Program-made: the position numbers and the translations under genes
Notes under the pieces: model-generated
Database searches by the model: none
The model's input: the letters and a program-made list of their open reading frames with translations, nothing else
What the model was told of the DNA's origin: nothing
NCBI GenBank assembly: GCA_038889235.1
Contig: JAWAHN010000001.1
Coordinates: 62,001 to 126,000, forward strand
Direction of reading: 5' to 3'
Length of the DNA stretch: 64,000 bases
Source: Candidatus Jordarchaeales archaeon
Lineage (GTDB): Archaea > Asgardarchaeota > Jordiarchaeia > Jordiarchaeales > Freyrarchaeaceae
In this document: in pieces, positions 50,714 through 59,882 of the stretch
Numbering within the stretch: position 1 is the first letter of the stretch
Layout of the letters: every line of letters begins with the position of its first letter

Positions 50714-52231
50714 ATGTTCGCTGAGAAGCTAGGCATAGATTACGAGCGTAAGTTTAACGAGTTTTTATCATTCGACGACGTCTCGCTCCTGCCTTCTGAG
50801 AGCAATGTAGAACCCTACGAAGTTGACCTTTCAACGTGGCTGACGCCTGAACATATGCTGGCTGTCCCAATACTCTCAGCACCCATGGACAGAGTAACCG
50901 AGGCTGAAATGTGTATAGCACTAGCTAGGGAGGGGGGGCTAGGCGTCCTACACAGAAATTGCCCTATAGAGAAAGAAGTTGAAATGGTTAAAAGGGTTAA
51001 GAGAGAGGAAATTTCGGGGATAATCCGCGACCCTATTACAACCACCCCTGACACTCTGATATCGACGGTCATTAAAATAATGCAGGAGAAGAGGGTTTCA
51101 GGGCTCCCGGTGATCGACAGGTCGGGTGAACTGGTCGGGATAATAACGAGGAGAGACGTGCTAGCAGCCAAGCCAGATGCACTCGTAAAGGACGAAATGA
51201 CGCCGAAAGAGAAACTAATAACTTGTCTTGAGAGCGAGATTCTAGTGAATGGCAAGCTGATGACCGACAAGGTGAAGAAGATACTGCACTCGAACAGGAT
51301 AGAGAAGCTTCTGGTGGTTAACTCAGAGGGACGCTTAACCGGGCTGGTTACGCTCAAAGACATACTGAGACTTGAAGAAAACCCGCATGTTTCGAGGGAT
51401 TCTGAGGGGCGTCTTCTAGTTGGAGCAGCTATAAGTCCGTTTGACAGGAAGAGGGCGCTCGCCTTAGACGCTGCTGGCGTGGACATACTCGTGGTGGATG
51501 TGGCACACGGCTTAAACCTAAATGCGCTTTCGTCCATGGAGAAGATATCGAAGGAGGTCAACGCGTGGATAATCTATGGAAATATAGCCACGAAGGAGGC
51601 TGCGGAAGAGGTAATAACAAGCGATATAGAGAACCTTGCCGGACTCAGAGTTGGACTTGGAGGCGGAAGTATATGCCTAACTACGCACGTCACAGGGGTC
51701 GGGGTGCCTACATTGACGGCTACAGCCCTCGTCGCCGACGCTGTGCATGAGTACAACGCGAAGCTCAGCGTTATAGCCGATGGTGGGATAAGGAATAGCG
51801 GAGACATAGTGAAAGCGCTGGGTGCTGGTGCGAACGCCGTGATGTGCGGCTATCTCTTCGCCGGGACCGATGAAGCTCCGAGCGAGAAGGTTTACATTAG
51901 AGGGGTTCCCATGAAGAGGTACAGGGGGATGGCGTCCCCTTCAGCGATCAGAGACAGGTATGCCAGTGACAGGTATGCTAGGAAGGTTAAGGAGGTGCCA
52001 GAGGGGATTGAGGGGGTTGTGCCTTACAGAGGATCCGTGAAGACCGTTGTAAAAGACCTCGTAGCAGCCATACAAGCAGGGTTCGGCTACGTGGGGGCGA
52101 GGAACATAGAGGAACTGTGGAAGAAAGCCGCCTTCAGCAAGAGGACGCTGGTCGGCTTGCGTGAAGCACTTCCACACGACGTAATCCCAGAAACACCATT
52201 CCCCGAGAAGTACGAAAACCCCTGGCTCTAG
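50714..52231 (+). CDS. IMP dehydrogenase family protein with CBS pair
   Basis: 505 residues. The IMPDH/GMPR TIM barrel contains FDDVSLLP, SAPMDRVTE, VDVAHG, YGNIAT, and the catalytic Cys in GGSICLTTHVTGVG. The common form of that loop is GPGSICTT. A CBS domain pair occupies about 95-225 (ITTTPDTLISTVIKIMQEKRVSGLP). The flap YRGMASPSA has Ala where YRGMGS is usual. With a Cys and CBS domains, IMPDH (IMP to XMP) is the best guess, but the deviations mean substrate is uncertain. The next gene follows 18 bases later. Confidence 0.82.
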   Translation: MFAEKLGIDYERKFNEFLSFDDVSLLPSESNVEPYEVDLSTWLTPEHMLAVPILSAPMDRVTEAEMCIALAREGGLGVLHRNCPIEKEVEMVKRVKREEISGIIRDPITTTPDTLISTVIKIMQEKRVSGLPVIDRSGELVGIITRRDVLAAKPDALVKDEMTPKEKLITCLESEILVNGKLMTDKVKKILHSNRIEKLLVVNSEGRLTGLVTLKDILRLEENPHVSRDSEGRLLVGAAISPFDRKRALALDAAGVDILVVDVAHGLNLNALSSMEKISKEVNAWIIYGNIATKEAAEEVITSDIENLAGLRVGLGGGSICLTTHVTGVGVPTLTATALVADAVHEYNAKLSVIADGGIRNSGDIVKALGAGANAVMCGYLFAGTDEAPSEKVYIRGVPMKRYRGMASPSAIRDRYASDRYARKVKEVPEGIEGVVPYRGSVKTVVKDLVAAIQAGFGYVGARNIEELWKKAAFSKRTLVGLREALPHDVIPETPFPEKYENPWL

Positions 52232-52249
52232 CACGATGGTGAAAGCCGC

Positions 52250-53104
52250 GTGGAGTTCCAGAATATACTGGAAAAAGTTTTACCACCAGAGTTGCTGCCG
52301 CACGCTCCGAAGAGGTTTGAAATAGTAGGAGACATACTGGTTTTAAGACTCAAAGAAGACATACTCCCCTATGCCTCAAAAATAGGGGAAGCAATACTAA
52401 AGGAGAACCCCTCGGTTAAGGTGGTGGCGGTTAGAGTTGGCCTGACGTCAGGTGAGGAGAGGGTTGCACCCATAATCGTGGTCGCAGGCGAGCGCAGGAC
52501 TGAGACTATTCACAGGGAGTACGGGTGCCTCTTCAAAGTCGACCTCTCTAAGGTTTATTTCACCACTAAGTTGTCGTTTGAACATCAGAGGGTTGCATCG
52601 CAAGTGAAGGATGGCGAGACTGTTTTGAACATGTTTTCGGGCGTCGGCGGCTTCTCCATACCCATAGCGAGGAGGGTGAGCTGCAGAGTTTACTCCGTCG
52701 ACGTTAACCCGTACGCCATAATGTACCTCGAGGAGAACATAAAGCTTAACAAGGTTGAGGGGAGAGTTATACCCGTCCTAGGTGACGCCGCCACTTTTAC
52801 CCCTCCTGTCCCCGTAGATAGGGTTCTAATGCCGCTCCCATTGAAGGCCTACAACTACCTTGAGCACGCCGTAAGAACCATTAAAAATGGCGGCATAATA
52901 CACTACTACGATGTAGTGGTGGAGAAAAGTGGGAACCCACTTGAAGAGTTGAAGCACAAGGTTACACGCAGGCTTAAAGAGCTTGGAGTTGAGGGTGAAG
53001 TGGTTTATTGCAGGAAAATGAGAAGTATAGCCCCCAGAAAAAGCCTCGCGGTTCTTGACGTTAAGGTGAGCTTTTCCTCCTTGAGGGGATGCAGGATTGG
53101 ATAA
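52250..53104 (+). CDS. Trm5-family tRNA methyltransferase
   Basis: A 284-residue class I AdoMet methyltransferase. EHQRVASQV, the AdoMet loop VLNMFSGVGGFSIPIA, SVDVNPYAI and DRVLMPLPLKAYNYL place it in the Trm5/Taw22/TYW2 group, which modifies G37 of tRNA-Phe (m1G or wyosine derivatives). The N-terminal domain that contacts tRNA is the short archaeal type. TYW2 and Trm5 cannot be separated with confidence here. The GTG start has a weak GATGGTG site. It is probably an operon with the IMPDH-family gene and the GTPase. Confidence 0.85.
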   Translation: MEFQNILEKVLPPELLPHAPKRFEIVGDILVLRLKEDILPYASKIGEAILKENPSVKVVAVRVGLTSGEERVAPIIVVAGERRTETIHREYGCLFKVDLSKVYFTTKLSFEHQRVASQVKDGETVLNMFSGVGGFSIPIARRVSCRVYSVDVNPYAIMYLEENIKLNKVEGRVIPVLGDAATFTPPVPVDRVLMPLPLKAYNYLEHAVRTIKNGGIIHYYDVVVEKSGNPLEELKHKVTRRLKELGVEGEVVYCRKMRSIAPRKSLAVLDVKVSFSSLRGCRIG

Positions 53105-54755
53105 AGAAATACAGGAATTATACTCCCTCCTGAAAGTAGGAGAGGGACCGAACATCGAATTCAAAAGGAGACTTACCGAGGAAGACTTGAGCGAGGATAA
53201 AAAGCAGAAGATTTTGGCAAGGTTAAGGTTGTTGACGAGTGAGGGTGAGGGCGTCCTAGTAGTTGGCGTCAGCGACATAAGGGGGGAGAAGTGGGAGGTT
53301 TACGGGTTAAAGGACAGAGAGGTTAAGAGCAGTGATAGAGTTGTGTGGAGGCTGTGCAGAGAAGCAGGTGTCAAGGTTAAAGAGAGGAAAGTTTACCGGA
53401 CAGAGAAGGGGCTGGTAGTGAAGTACGTACTAGAAAGGGAGGAGGTGTGCGTCGGCGAGCACATATCTCTCAGCTTCGCCGGCAGAGTTAACGCTGGAAA
53501 AAGCACGCTTATAGGAGTGCTCATTGGAGGAAAGCTCGACGACGGCAAAGGAGGGGCGAGAGCTTACCTGCTCAAACACCCCCAAGAGTTGAGGAAGGGA
53601 CAGACCACCGACGTACACTACGCTTTCATAGGGTTCGATAGAAGGGGCGAAATCATAGAGTGCAACGACCCCCTTAGCAAAGAGGGGAGTGCCATGATTC
53701 TGGACAGAGCGAAAAGGATCGTAACTCTCGTGGACGCACCCGGACATGCCGAGTACCTTAAAAGCATGATAAGATCCATTCTGGGCGCGGACTCACAGTA
53801 CGGCGTCATACTTATACCCGCAAGGGACGAATACGAGCTAATAGTGGCGGAGGAAAGCAGAAGAGGGGTTGCTAAGCTCGACGACATAACGCGTGAACAC
53901 ATGCTCTTAATGGCGAGCAACGAGACACCCTTCATCATCATTATATCAAAAGTAGACTCAGCGAAACCCGAAGAGCTCGAGAAGGTTAGGAGCGTGGTCA
54001 GGAGGACTATAAAGGATATAGGACGCGTTCCATTCTGGGTGAGGGAGAAAGAAGACGTTGAAGTTGTGAAAAGGGAGATCGTTCACAGAGTGCTTGTTCC
54101 GGTAGTTGAAGTTAGCTGCACCACAGGTGAAGGGTTAGACGTCTTCAAGAGGATGCTCTCCTCTCTTCCTGTGATGGTGTCCGACGAGTTAGCCTACAAG
54201 CCTGCGCTCGCTTACATAGATAAAGTGTACAAGGGAATTAAGGGAACCAACGTGGTGGTCACAGGCACAGTTAAGCAGGGGGTCTTCAAGCCCGAGCAGA
54301 ACGTCAAAGTCGGACCGGACGGGGCCGGAGAGTTTCGTAGAGGTTGGATATCCTCCATAGAGGTGTTCCGTGAACGCGTCTCTCGAGTCAAACCCGGGGA
54401 GATGTTCGGCTTTAACATTAAAAAAGTAGACCCTAACATAGTTAGAAGGGGACAAGTAGTAGCTGACGTCGACATGGAGCTGAGCGCGTGCAGAGAGTTC
54501 TGGGCCAAAATAGTTGTCACTCGGCATCCAACTAGGATAACTCCAGGGTACTCCCCGGTCCTCCACTGCAATACGATAAGTCAAACAGTAGTCTTTGAGG
54601 AGATAAAGGGCAAGGACTACCTTGTAGTCGGAGACTATGCCGAAGTCAGGTTGCGGCTGAAGTATCACCCAGAGTACATAGTTGCAGGGGACAGAATAGT
54701 GACGCGCGAAGGAAGCACGAGAACTATAGGAAGGGTGACAGAAATAGTTGAGTAA
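53097..54755 (+). CDS. GTPBP1-type translational GTPase with N-terminal AlbA_2-like region
   Basis: 552 residues. The first 115 resemble the AlbA_2/Schlafen-type domain (GEGPNIEFKRRL, then LVVGVSD). The GTPase core has AGRVNAGKST (129-138), DAPGHAEY (213-220) and SKVD in place of NKxD, and ends with SCTTGEGLDVF. The EF-Tu-like beta domains follow (TVKQGVFKPEQNV, FRERVSRVKPGEMFGF). GTPBP1/GTPBP2-like GTPases resemble elongation factors and are linked to ribosome and mRNA quality control. The TTG start overlaps the trm5 gene by eight bases. Confidence 0.85.
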   Translation: MDKEIQELYSLLKVGEGPNIEFKRRLTEEDLSEDKKQKILARLRLLTSEGEGVLVVGVSDIRGEKWEVYGLKDREVKSSDRVVWRLCREAGVKVKERKVYRTEKGLVVKYVLEREEVCVGEHISLSFAGRVNAGKSTLIGVLIGGKLDDGKGGARAYLLKHPQELRKGQTTDVHYAFIGFDRRGEIIECNDPLSKEGSAMILDRAKRIVTLVDAPGHAEYLKSMIRSILGADSQYGVILIPARDEYELIVAEESRRGVAKLDDITREHMLLMASNETPFIIIISKVDSAKPEELEKVRSVVRRTIKDIGRVPFWVREKEDVEVVKREIVHRVLVPVVEVSCTTGEGLDVFKRMLSSLPVMVSDELAYKPALAYIDKVYKGIKGTNVVVTGTVKQGVFKPEQNVKVGPDGAGEFRRGWISSIEVFRERVSRVKPGEMFGFNIKKVDPNIVRRGQVVADVDMELSACREFWAKIVVTRHPTRITPGYSPVLHCNTISQTVVFEEIKGKDYLVVGDYAEVRLRLKYHPEYIVAGDRIVTREGSTRTIGRVTEIVE

Positions 54756-55338
54756 ACTCGCACTAAAATGCCCCCTTCAGTCCTTCAAGTAATAGGCGAC
54801 GAGTCGAGACACCGTACAATGGGAAGTTAAAGCCAAAGGGAACCTTTGCTGAAGACCCCCTGAAACAAGCCGGAAACTACAGCGCTCGAAACGCAGAATA
54901 CCTTGTCTGTTTTAAGGCTTTGTAGTGGTCTAGGCGATTCAAGAATGTCTGGGAAAAAAACCTTGACAATGGAGGAGGCCGAAGCCGTTTTATCGCCAAG
55001 CACGAGGTGTTGAAAAGATTCTTCAGCTGGCTTCTGCACACTGCAACAATTTAAACGTACTATTTTGCACCTCGCTGGAGGAATAAATCAATTAATTGAG
55101 ATACAGGGGTAAGGTAAACATCTAGGAGCGGCTTTGTGCCCGATCGGTTTAGTGTTTTTAAAGTTTTTAAAAACTGAAACACGTTGATGTTTGTAGAATT
55201 ATAAAATTATCATATTTATTTGTTGTTTTTTACACGATTATCTAGAACTATGTTTTTGTCGCAAACTTAATATCCTTTGGTTAACTGCTAGGAATCTAGC
55301 GACAGCAAGAGGGGAGCTTGCAGCATAAGTGAGCGGAG
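54756..55338. other. 583-base gap, no supported gene
   Basis: Nothing recognisable is coded here. A 70-codon leftward frame at 54827-55039 has no ribosome-binding site or family signature. The right half (55130-55270) is A/T-rich with TTTTTAAAG and TTTTAAAAACTG runs, suitable as promoter for the amidohydrolase. A structured RNA is possible at 54840-54960, but I see no RNase P, SRP or C/D-box consensus. Confidence 0.4.
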
Positions 55339-56265
55339 GTGAACAGTTTTAAGGCGATAGATTTTCATATCCACCCATTTGTACATGTTTCTCCTTCTGA
55401 AATCCTTAGTGCTATGGACAACGCAGAGGTCGAAAAGGCGGTATTAATAGGTTTAGATATTGACCCCACCGACATCGACATTAAAAGAGTGAGGAGCCGT
55501 ATAGAGATTGCGCTCCTAAACTTAACGATGGGGCTAGTCTATATACCATTCGAGGAGCTGAGGAAGGAAGCTTACGATCTCATGCCGCAGTTTAGGATAG
55601 ATAATGAGCATGTGGCCAAGCTTGTTAAGTTGTGGCCTGAAAGGTTTGTGGGCTTTGGCTCTATCGACGTTTGTAAAGGGAAGAGGTACATAGAGAGGAC
55701 TGTCAGGAAAATTAAAAAACTTGGGCTTAAAGGAGTCAAAGTGCTGCCGACAGCACAGTTCTTCCACCCTGTCCTGGATAGGGAACTGGTCGACTTACTG
55801 TTTTCTCTTTGCGAGAAAGAGAAACTGGCAGTAATATATCACACGGGGTGCGACGTTGGGGCGTTTGAGCTCCCCCATCTCTCCGAAAGCGCGAACCCTA
55901 TACTACTCAATAACATCCTCGAAAACTACCCAAACCTGAAGATAATCCTTTCCCACTTCGGCAGCTATTCGGCGAAATATCCCAAAATATGGTTTAAAGA
56001 GTGCGTTGAGATAATGAAAAAGTACGACAACACGTATGCTGACACGGCCGCGGTTCCATATATTTTGGATGACGAGAAGGCTGTGGCAAAGATAAGGGCG
56101 GAGGTCGGCTTTGAAAGAGTGTTCTTCGGATCAGACTATCCGGCAGTTCTGTTCGTGACCATAAAGGATGAGAAAGAACTTATTGAAAACTCGTCACTTT
56201 TAACCGCTGAGGAAAAAGAGCTTGTTCTCTACGAAAATGCTGAAGAGTTCCTTAAAAGCCTTTGA
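55339..56265 (+). CDS. Amidohydrolase-family TIM-barrel hydrolase
   Basis: 308 residues of the amidohydrolase_2 (ACMSD-like) group. Metal ligands are visible as DFHIHP, then HTGCDVG, LSHFGS, and the conserved Asp in FFGSDYP. Members hydrolyse or decarboxylate aromatic and other carboxylic substrates. The substrate cannot be inferred. GTG 55339 follows GAGCGGAG. The MBL-type UPF0282 gene begins twelve bases after its stop. Confidence 0.88.
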   Translation: MNSFKAIDFHIHPFVHVSPSEILSAMDNAEVEKAVLIGLDIDPTDIDIKRVRSRIEIALLNLTMGLVYIPFEELRKEAYDLMPQFRIDNEHVAKLVKLWPERFVGFGSIDVCKGKRYIERTVRKIKKLGLKGVKVLPTAQFFHPVLDRELVDLLFSLCEKEKLAVIYHTGCDVGAFELPHLSESANPILLNNILENYPNLKIILSHFGSYSAKYPKIWFKECVEIMKKYDNTYADTAAVPYILDDEKAVAKIRAEVGFERVFFGSDYPAVLFVTIKDEKELIENSSLLTAEEKELVLYENAEEFLKSL

Positions 56266-56277
56266 GGTTGATGGGAA

Positions 56278-57141
56278 GTGGAGGTAACTTTCCTGGCTTC
56301 TGAGAGCCTCGGAACAAGAAGTATGTCTACGGTCGTTAAGGCTGGCCGTTTAACCATACTCATAGACCCGGGAGTGGCCTTGGCTCCGAGGAGGTATGGG
56401 CTCCCGCCTCACCCCATCGAACTGGAAAGAATGAACGAACACTGGGGGAAGATAAAGGAGGCTGCCGCGACCGCTGACGTCATCATAGTTACACATTACC
56501 ACTACGACCATCACAATCCACATGACCCCTCCATATACAAGGATAAAATTGTTCTCGTTAAGCATCCAACGAAGAAAATCAACGCCAGCCAAAAGAGGAG
56601 GGCGGCGTTTTTCCTGGAACAAGTTAAACCATTCGCGGGGGTTATAGAGTACTCTGATGGTAGAGAGTTCAGCTTCGACGATGTCACCCTGAGGTTTTCG
56701 CAGCCTGTCTTTCATGGAACAAACGAGAAGCTTGGATACGTGACAGAGGTGTCGATATCGAGGGGGGGACGCACACTGGTTTTCACTTCTGATGTCGAGG
56801 GGCCAAGTTTGGAGGAGCAGGCGAAGTTCATATTGCAGGAGGACCCGGACATATTGGTTTGCGATGGCCCGGTAACGTACATGCTCGGTTACCGTTACAT
56901 GTATGAAAGTCTCGAACAAAGCCTATTTTACGCTTCAAAAATACTTCACGAAACTAAGGTGAAAGACTTCATTTTAGAGCATCACCTTCTGAGGGATCTA
57001 GAGTGGAGGGATAGGATTAAGCCACTGCTCCTTGAAGCCGAGGAGTGCGGGGTGAATGTTAGGACTGCCGCAGAGTACATGGGCCTTGAAAACGATTTCC
57101 TGGAGGCTAACAGGAAGAATCTCTGGGGGCGTACCACGTGA
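56278..57141 (+). CDS. UPF0282 family MBL-fold protein
   Basis: 287 residues of the archaeal UPF0282 family, metallo-beta-lactamase-like proteins of unknown role. The metal signature HYHYDHHNPHD is present and is followed by a long helical insertion, FTSDVEGP, and EHHLLRD near the end. Length fits the family. It is cotranscribed with the amidohydrolase and converges on the endonuclease V gene with one base between them. GTG 56278 is preceded by GATGGG. Confidence 0.9.
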   Translation: MEVTFLASESLGTRSMSTVVKAGRLTILIDPGVALAPRRYGLPPHPIELERMNEHWGKIKEAAATADVIIVTHYHYDHHNPHDPSIYKDKIVLVKHPTKKINASQKRRAAFFLEQVKPFAGVIEYSDGREFSFDDVTLRFSQPVFHGTNEKLGYVTEVSISRGGRTLVFTSDVEGPSLEEQAKFILQEDPDILVCDGPVTYMLGYRYMYESLEQSLFYASKILHETKVKDFILEHHLLRDLEWRDRIKPLLLEAEECGVNVRTAAEYMGLENDFLEANRKNLWGRTT

Positions 57142-57142
57142 C

Positions 57143-57814
57143 TCAAGAGGTTAGAAGTGTCTGTACGTAACTTCTTGAGACGGAGTGCGCCATTCTTATT
57201 GGCTCAGGGGTACGGTTCTTCGAGGTTTCAACAACCAGTTTGATAGCCGTGTTTAAGGATACCTTGTGCCCTACGCTGACATAGACTGGTTTTAACCTTT
57301 TAATGGAGACCGCTGCGCCGGCGACTCTACCCCTTACAACTATGGGAGTTACCGTTACGCGTTCTCCAAGTTTAATTGGATCTAGGAGCTCGCCGCAAAG
57401 TAGGCTTTTAGCGACTCCAACTGTAGGTTTGTCGAGCAGCACTCCTAGGTGGGACGCTGCCCCGAGAAAGTACGGGTGAAGCACGCCATTCGCATCCACC
57501 ATAAAGACGTCCACTCTTTCTTTGAGGCGCTTGACAGCCTTCATTAGGATGGGTGTTTCTCTAAACGATAGGAAGGTCGGGATGTACGGGAAGTACACTT
57601 TTGATGGGATCACAACTGTTTCGACCTCTTCTAACCCATCAAGTTTGAGAGTAACCGCGCACGCTACAGCCATTTCTCCCCTATACGAGACGTCGAGGCC
57701 GCAGACGTTTTCGAGTTTATCGAAGCAGTCTCTCTCAATGACTCTTTCTGCAAGCTTCAACTGTATTGCCCTCAGTTTCTCGAGACTAACTCTATGTGGC
57801 GCTTCCCTTTTCAA
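57143..57814 (-). CDS. nfi: Endonuclease V
   Basis: About 223 residues. Motifs are GLDVSYRG (catalytic Asp), YIPTFLSFRE, VDANGVLHP (the usual DGNG or DGHG loop has Ala here), and VGVAKSLLCG. EndoV cuts the second phosphodiester 3' of deoxyinosine, or inosine in RNA. The TTG at 57814 with GAGGGTG eight bases upstream lies after the stop of the longin-like gene. The open frame's earlier TTG at 57862 would overlap that gene by 38 bases. Confidence 0.9.
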   Translation of the reverse strand: MKREAPHRVSLEKLRAIQLKLAERVIERDCFDKLENVCGLDVSYRGEMAVACAVTLKLDGLEEVETVVIPSKVYFPYIPTFLSFRETPILMKAVKRLKERVDVFMVDANGVLHPYFLGAASHLGVLLDKPTVGVAKSLLCGELLDPIKLGERVTVTPIVVRGRVAGAAVSIKRLKPVYVSVGHKVSLNTAIKLVVETSKNRTPEPIRMAHSVSRSYVQTLLTS

Positions 57815-57824
57815 GAAGACACCC

Positions 57825-58640
57825 TCACGGGAGGTCGTATTGTTCGGGGGTGAAGTCTTCAACTAGAGGGGAGCTTGTCGCAATTTGTTCAAGGCTTGCT
57901 ACCATGTTGTTAAATACGAGCTCGAAGAGACCCCTGGCACCCTCCCCCACGGACACCCTCACAAATATGAAGAGGGAGCTGCTACCTATTCTTTTAAGGC
58001 GCCACTCCTCGACGCTCTTCTTCCCCTTGCTTGACAGACTTAACACGACTCCGGGTGCATTGGGTAGCGCCTTCAACATGTTGAAGCACGCCTGCCTTAT
58101 TTTGACGTCGGGCTTCTTCCCAGGCTCCCAACTGGCGATTATACCTCTCTCCATCGATAAGAGGTACACGTTGTGGACAACTATGTTGAGATTACTCCTG
58201 TTGGTGAGCTGCTGCCTGATTTTTTGGTCGAGTAGCCGCGTAAACCCCCTCGGAACACCTTCTGGTGAAAGTATCTTGAGTAGGAGTTTTTTCGTGTTTT
58301 CGTCTATTGGGAGATGAGGGGTTTTCAAGGCCTGTGAAAAGTCACAGTTTTTCTCAAGGAGCTTCACAGCGGTGGAAACCTTGTAGTACACCAGATCAGA
58401 GTTGTCCGTGGAGTCGTGTACGCAAACCCACAGACCGCGTAAGGTCTCAACTAGGGTCAGCGCGTAGGGCGCTATTTCAACCTCACGGTACCACTGTTTC
58501 TTACCAAATATTTCAGTGAGAAACCTGTTTAAAGCGTGGACCATGCCAGAAAAAAGCGTGTACTCTATCTTCCCCGTGCCGTCGTCATAAGCAATCCTTC
58601 CAATGCCATCCTCCCCTATGAAAAGTAGCACATGAATCAT
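57825..58640 (-). CDS. Longin/roadblock-like protein upstream of nfi
   Basis: 271 residues. Residues 1-100 read as a longin/roadblock-type sensor domain: strand VLLFIGEDGIGRIAYDDG, helix LFSGMVHALNRFLTEIFG, strands VEIAPYALTLVE and LWVCVHDSTD, then a closing helix. Such domains partner small GTPases in archaea and eukaryotes. The rest (about 110-271) is mixed helix and strand with IIASWEPGKKPDV and no catalytic motif. The ATG follows GAGGGAGAAAG. No small Ras-like GTPase is in the window. Confidence 0.6.
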   Translation of the reverse strand: MIHVLLFIGEDGIGRIAYDDGTGKIEYTLFSGMVHALNRFLTEIFGKKQWYREVEIAPYALTLVETLRGLWVCVHDSTDNSDLVYYKVSTAVKLLEKNCDFSQALKTPHLPIDENTKKLLLKILSPEGVPRGFTRLLDQKIRQQLTNRSNLNIVVHNVYLLSMERGIIASWEPGKKPDVKIRQACFNMLKALPNAPGVVLSLSSKGKKSVEEWRLKRIGSSSLFIFVRVSVGEGARGLFELVFNNMVASLEQIATSSPLVEDFTPEQYDLP

Positions 58641-58740
58641 CTTTCTCCCTCTAAAATTAGAAACTGGGAGATAAAGGATAAAACGCTAACGCAAAAAAGT
58701 TTTCTAGATTACCTGGTGAGCGATTTTAGGGGGGAGTTTC

Positions 58741-59877
58741 TTGGAATTTGAGCTCACTGAGGAACAGAAAATGGTTAGACGGGTCACTAGGGAGTTCGCG
58801 GAGAAAGAGATAGCTCCAAAGGCGAGGGAGTATGATGAAAGAGAGGAGCTACCATGGGAGGTCATAAAAAAGCTCTTCGAACAGGGAATAATGGGGTCCA
58901 TGATACCTGAGAAGTATGGTGGCTCCGGGCTGGACAGCGTCGCCCAGACAATAACGATAGAGGAAGTGGCGAGAGTTTGCGCTTCAACAGCCATGACGGT
59001 TTCAATACACAGCTCCCTGTGCTCTTACGCCATACTGAAGTTCGGCTCTGAGGAGCAGAAGGAGGAATACCTCCCCCGGCTTGCGAGAGACACCCTAGCG
59101 GCTTTCTCCCTTACCGAAGCAGAGGCTGGCTCCGATCCTTCGGGGATAAAGACGAATGCAACGCTGGACGGGGACGAATACGTTTTAAACGGAACCAAGA
59201 CGTTTGTCACTAACGGCGAGGAGGCGGGGTTAATAATAGTCTTTGCCCGGACAGGGGGTGGCGACACGAAAAAGGCTCTAACCGCCTTCCTGGTTGAGAA
59301 GGGGACCCCTGGTCTGAGGGTGGGAAAGAGGGAGAGGAAGCTTGGAGTGAGGGCGGCTAGCCTAACCGAGCTCATCTTCGAGGACTGCAGGGTTCCCAAG
59401 GAGAATGTGCTTGGGGGCGTTGGGGAGGGCTATAAGGTTGCTCTAGCAAGCCTTGACTCGGGGAGGATAGGCATAGCGTCGCAAGCTGTAGGAATAGCTC
59501 AGGCGTCACTTGAGGCATCCATAAGACACGCTAAAGAGAGAGTGCAGTTCGGCGTCCCAATAGCCAGTTTTCAAGCGATACAGTGGATGATAGCGGACAT
59601 GGCAACCGAGATAGAGGCTGCACGGTTGCTCACATATAGGGCAGCCTACCTGAGGGGTAAGGGGGTGAGGTTCACGTTAGAGGCTTCCATGGCTAAGCTT
59701 TACGCTTCAGAAGTGGCAATGAAAGCCGCGAGGAACGCCGTCCAGATATTTGGAGGTTATGGTTTAACGAGAGACTACCCTGTAGAAAGGTTTTTCAGAG
59801 ATGCTAAATGCACCGAGATCTACGAAGGAACGAGCGAAATTCAGCGCTTAATTATAGCCAGCCAGCTTTTGAGGTAA
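58741..59877 (+). CDS. Acyl-CoA dehydrogenase
   Basis: FAD enzyme of 378 residues that makes the 2,3-double bond of acyl-CoA and passes electrons to ETF. It has the [19 protein letters not shown] start, [38 protein letters not shown], and the catalytic Glu segment [13 protein letters not shown] near the end. That places it with short/medium-chain enzymes. Etf genes follow directly, as in many beta-oxidation and butyryl-CoA gene sets. The TTG start follows GGGGGGAG. Confidence 0.95.
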   Translation: MEFELTEEQKMVRRVTREFAEKEIAPKAREYDEREELPWEVIKKLFEQGIMGSMIPEKYGGSGLDSVAQTITIEEVARVCASTAMTVSIHSSLCSYAILKFGSEEQKEEYLPRLARDTLAAFSLTEAEAGSDPSGIKTNATLDGDEYVLNGTKTFVTNGEEAGLIIVFARTGGGDTKKALTAFLVEKGTPGLRVGKRERKLGVRAASLTELIFEDCRVPKENVLGGVGEGYKVALASLDSGRIGIASQAVGIAQASLEASIRHAKERVQFGVPIASFQAIQWMIADMATEIEAARLLTYRAAYLRGKGVRFTLEASMAKLYASEVAMKAARNAVQIFGGYGLTRDYPVERFFRDAKCTEIYEGTSEIQRLIIASQLLR

Positions 59878-59882
59878 TAGGC

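Noticed and set aside
54827-55039. Leftward 70-codon frame, possibly a transposase remnant
   Set aside because: No ribosome-binding site, no known motif, and no inverted repeats at either side.
59808-59882. N-terminal extension of EtfB inside the dehydrogenase gene
   Set aside because: It reads the dehydrogenase in another frame, and EtfB proteins begin with the MHVIVCVKQ-type segment.
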